The notes beneath the pieces are model-generated. The model was not told the DNA's origin, did no database searches, and saw only the letters and a list, made by a program, of their open reading frames with translations. Positions 5,891-6,050 of a stretch of 6,050 nt of DNA are shown here, piece by piece. Origin of the DNA: Anaerotignum sp. (GTDB lineage: Bacteria > Bacillota > Clostridia > Lachnospirales > Anaerotignaceae); the NCBI GenBank assembly GCA_020024455.1, contig JAHHTU010000053.1, positions 1 to 6,050 of the forward strand, written 5' to 3'. The position numbers and the translations under genes were made by a program. Position 1 is the stretch's first letter, and the number at the start of each line of letters is the position of its first letter.

Positions 5891-6050
5891 AATCCGCTCC
5901 TTTTCACTCGTTTATCCGTTAGCACTTATGGTAATACAAAATAAGCAATAGAGCAATAGTTTTTACTTAGAAATATGCTGAAAATCATGTGTGCGTTCTT
6001 TGCATTTTTGTGAAAACAGAGCAGGAATAAGATAAATAGGCGTATTTAGC
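5891..6050 (-). other. Upstream region of the MATE gene
   Basis: Apart from the ribosome binding site (5897-5904) and a tandem repeat, I see no gene here. No convincing -35/-10 pair is visible on the - strand; the best candidate, TTGCTC with TACCAT 17 bases later, is weak. A short reading frame open from the window edge (28 codons, ending at 5963 on the - strand) could be the tail of an upstream gene but has no recognisable content. Confidence 0.4.
5944..5959. repeat. Perfect 8-bp tandem direct repeat
   Basis: AGCAATAG occurs twice in immediate succession (5944-5951 and 5952-5959), about 55 bases upstream of the MATE start. It falls where a promoter would be expected and could be a binding site for a regulator that uses direct repeats, or a small slippage product. 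Confidence 0.45.

Noticed and set aside
5963..6050. Edge-open 28-codon frame on the - strand as the end of an upstream gene
   Set aside because: It is too short to recognise, and another frame is open for a similar distance; there is no ground for preferring it.
1..6050. CRISPR array, tRNA, rRNA, insertion sequence or phage genes
   Set aside because: I saw no regularly spaced repeats, cloverleaf-like segments, transposase motifs or terminal inverted repeats with flanking duplications.

Overview
The window is AT-rich DNA with tightly packed genes and clear AGGAGG-type ribosome binding sites. Gene content (bifunctional CoaBC, a lipoprotein thioredoxin, a small CXXC membrane protein, a NapH-like polyferredoxin, a MATE exporter) points to an anaerobic low-GC Firmicute, most likely a member of the Clostridia (Lachnospiraceae/Clostridiales-like). 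That placement is inferred from protein style; no rRNA or marker gene fixes the genus.

Layout: positions 1-136 are a very AT-rich intergenic region with two perfect inverted repeats. 137-940 (+) encodes a soluble protein with two tandem DUF4397-type repeats. 1025-2218 (+) is coaBC, with an extended -10 promoter just upstream. A consensus promoter at 2254-2281 drives a three-gene operon on the + strand: a TlpA/ResA-like thioredoxin lipoprotein (2315-3454, GTG start), a 50-residue single-span membrane protein ending in a CLEC motif (3451-3603, overlapping the previous stop as ATGA), and a four-span membrane Fe-S protein (3604-4476, abutting the previous stop). A strong hairpin with A and T tracts on its two sides (4475-4506) ends this operon and also the convergent gene, a MATE-family exporter on the - strand (5890-4505). 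The last 160 bases are the MATE upstream region, with a perfect 8-bp tandem repeat.

The three-gene operon is the most interesting part. The predicted topology places redox-active cysteines on both membrane faces of the Fe-S protein, with the CLEC tail and the lipoprotein thioredoxin on the outer face. This suggests a pathway carrying electrons from a cytoplasmic ferredoxin-type donor across the membrane to an extracytoplasmic thiol protein, a functional counterpart of DsbD/CcdA. That function is inference; the families and gene arrangement are visible in the sequence. The flanking genes (DUF4397 protein, coaBC, MATE exporter) show no evident link to it.
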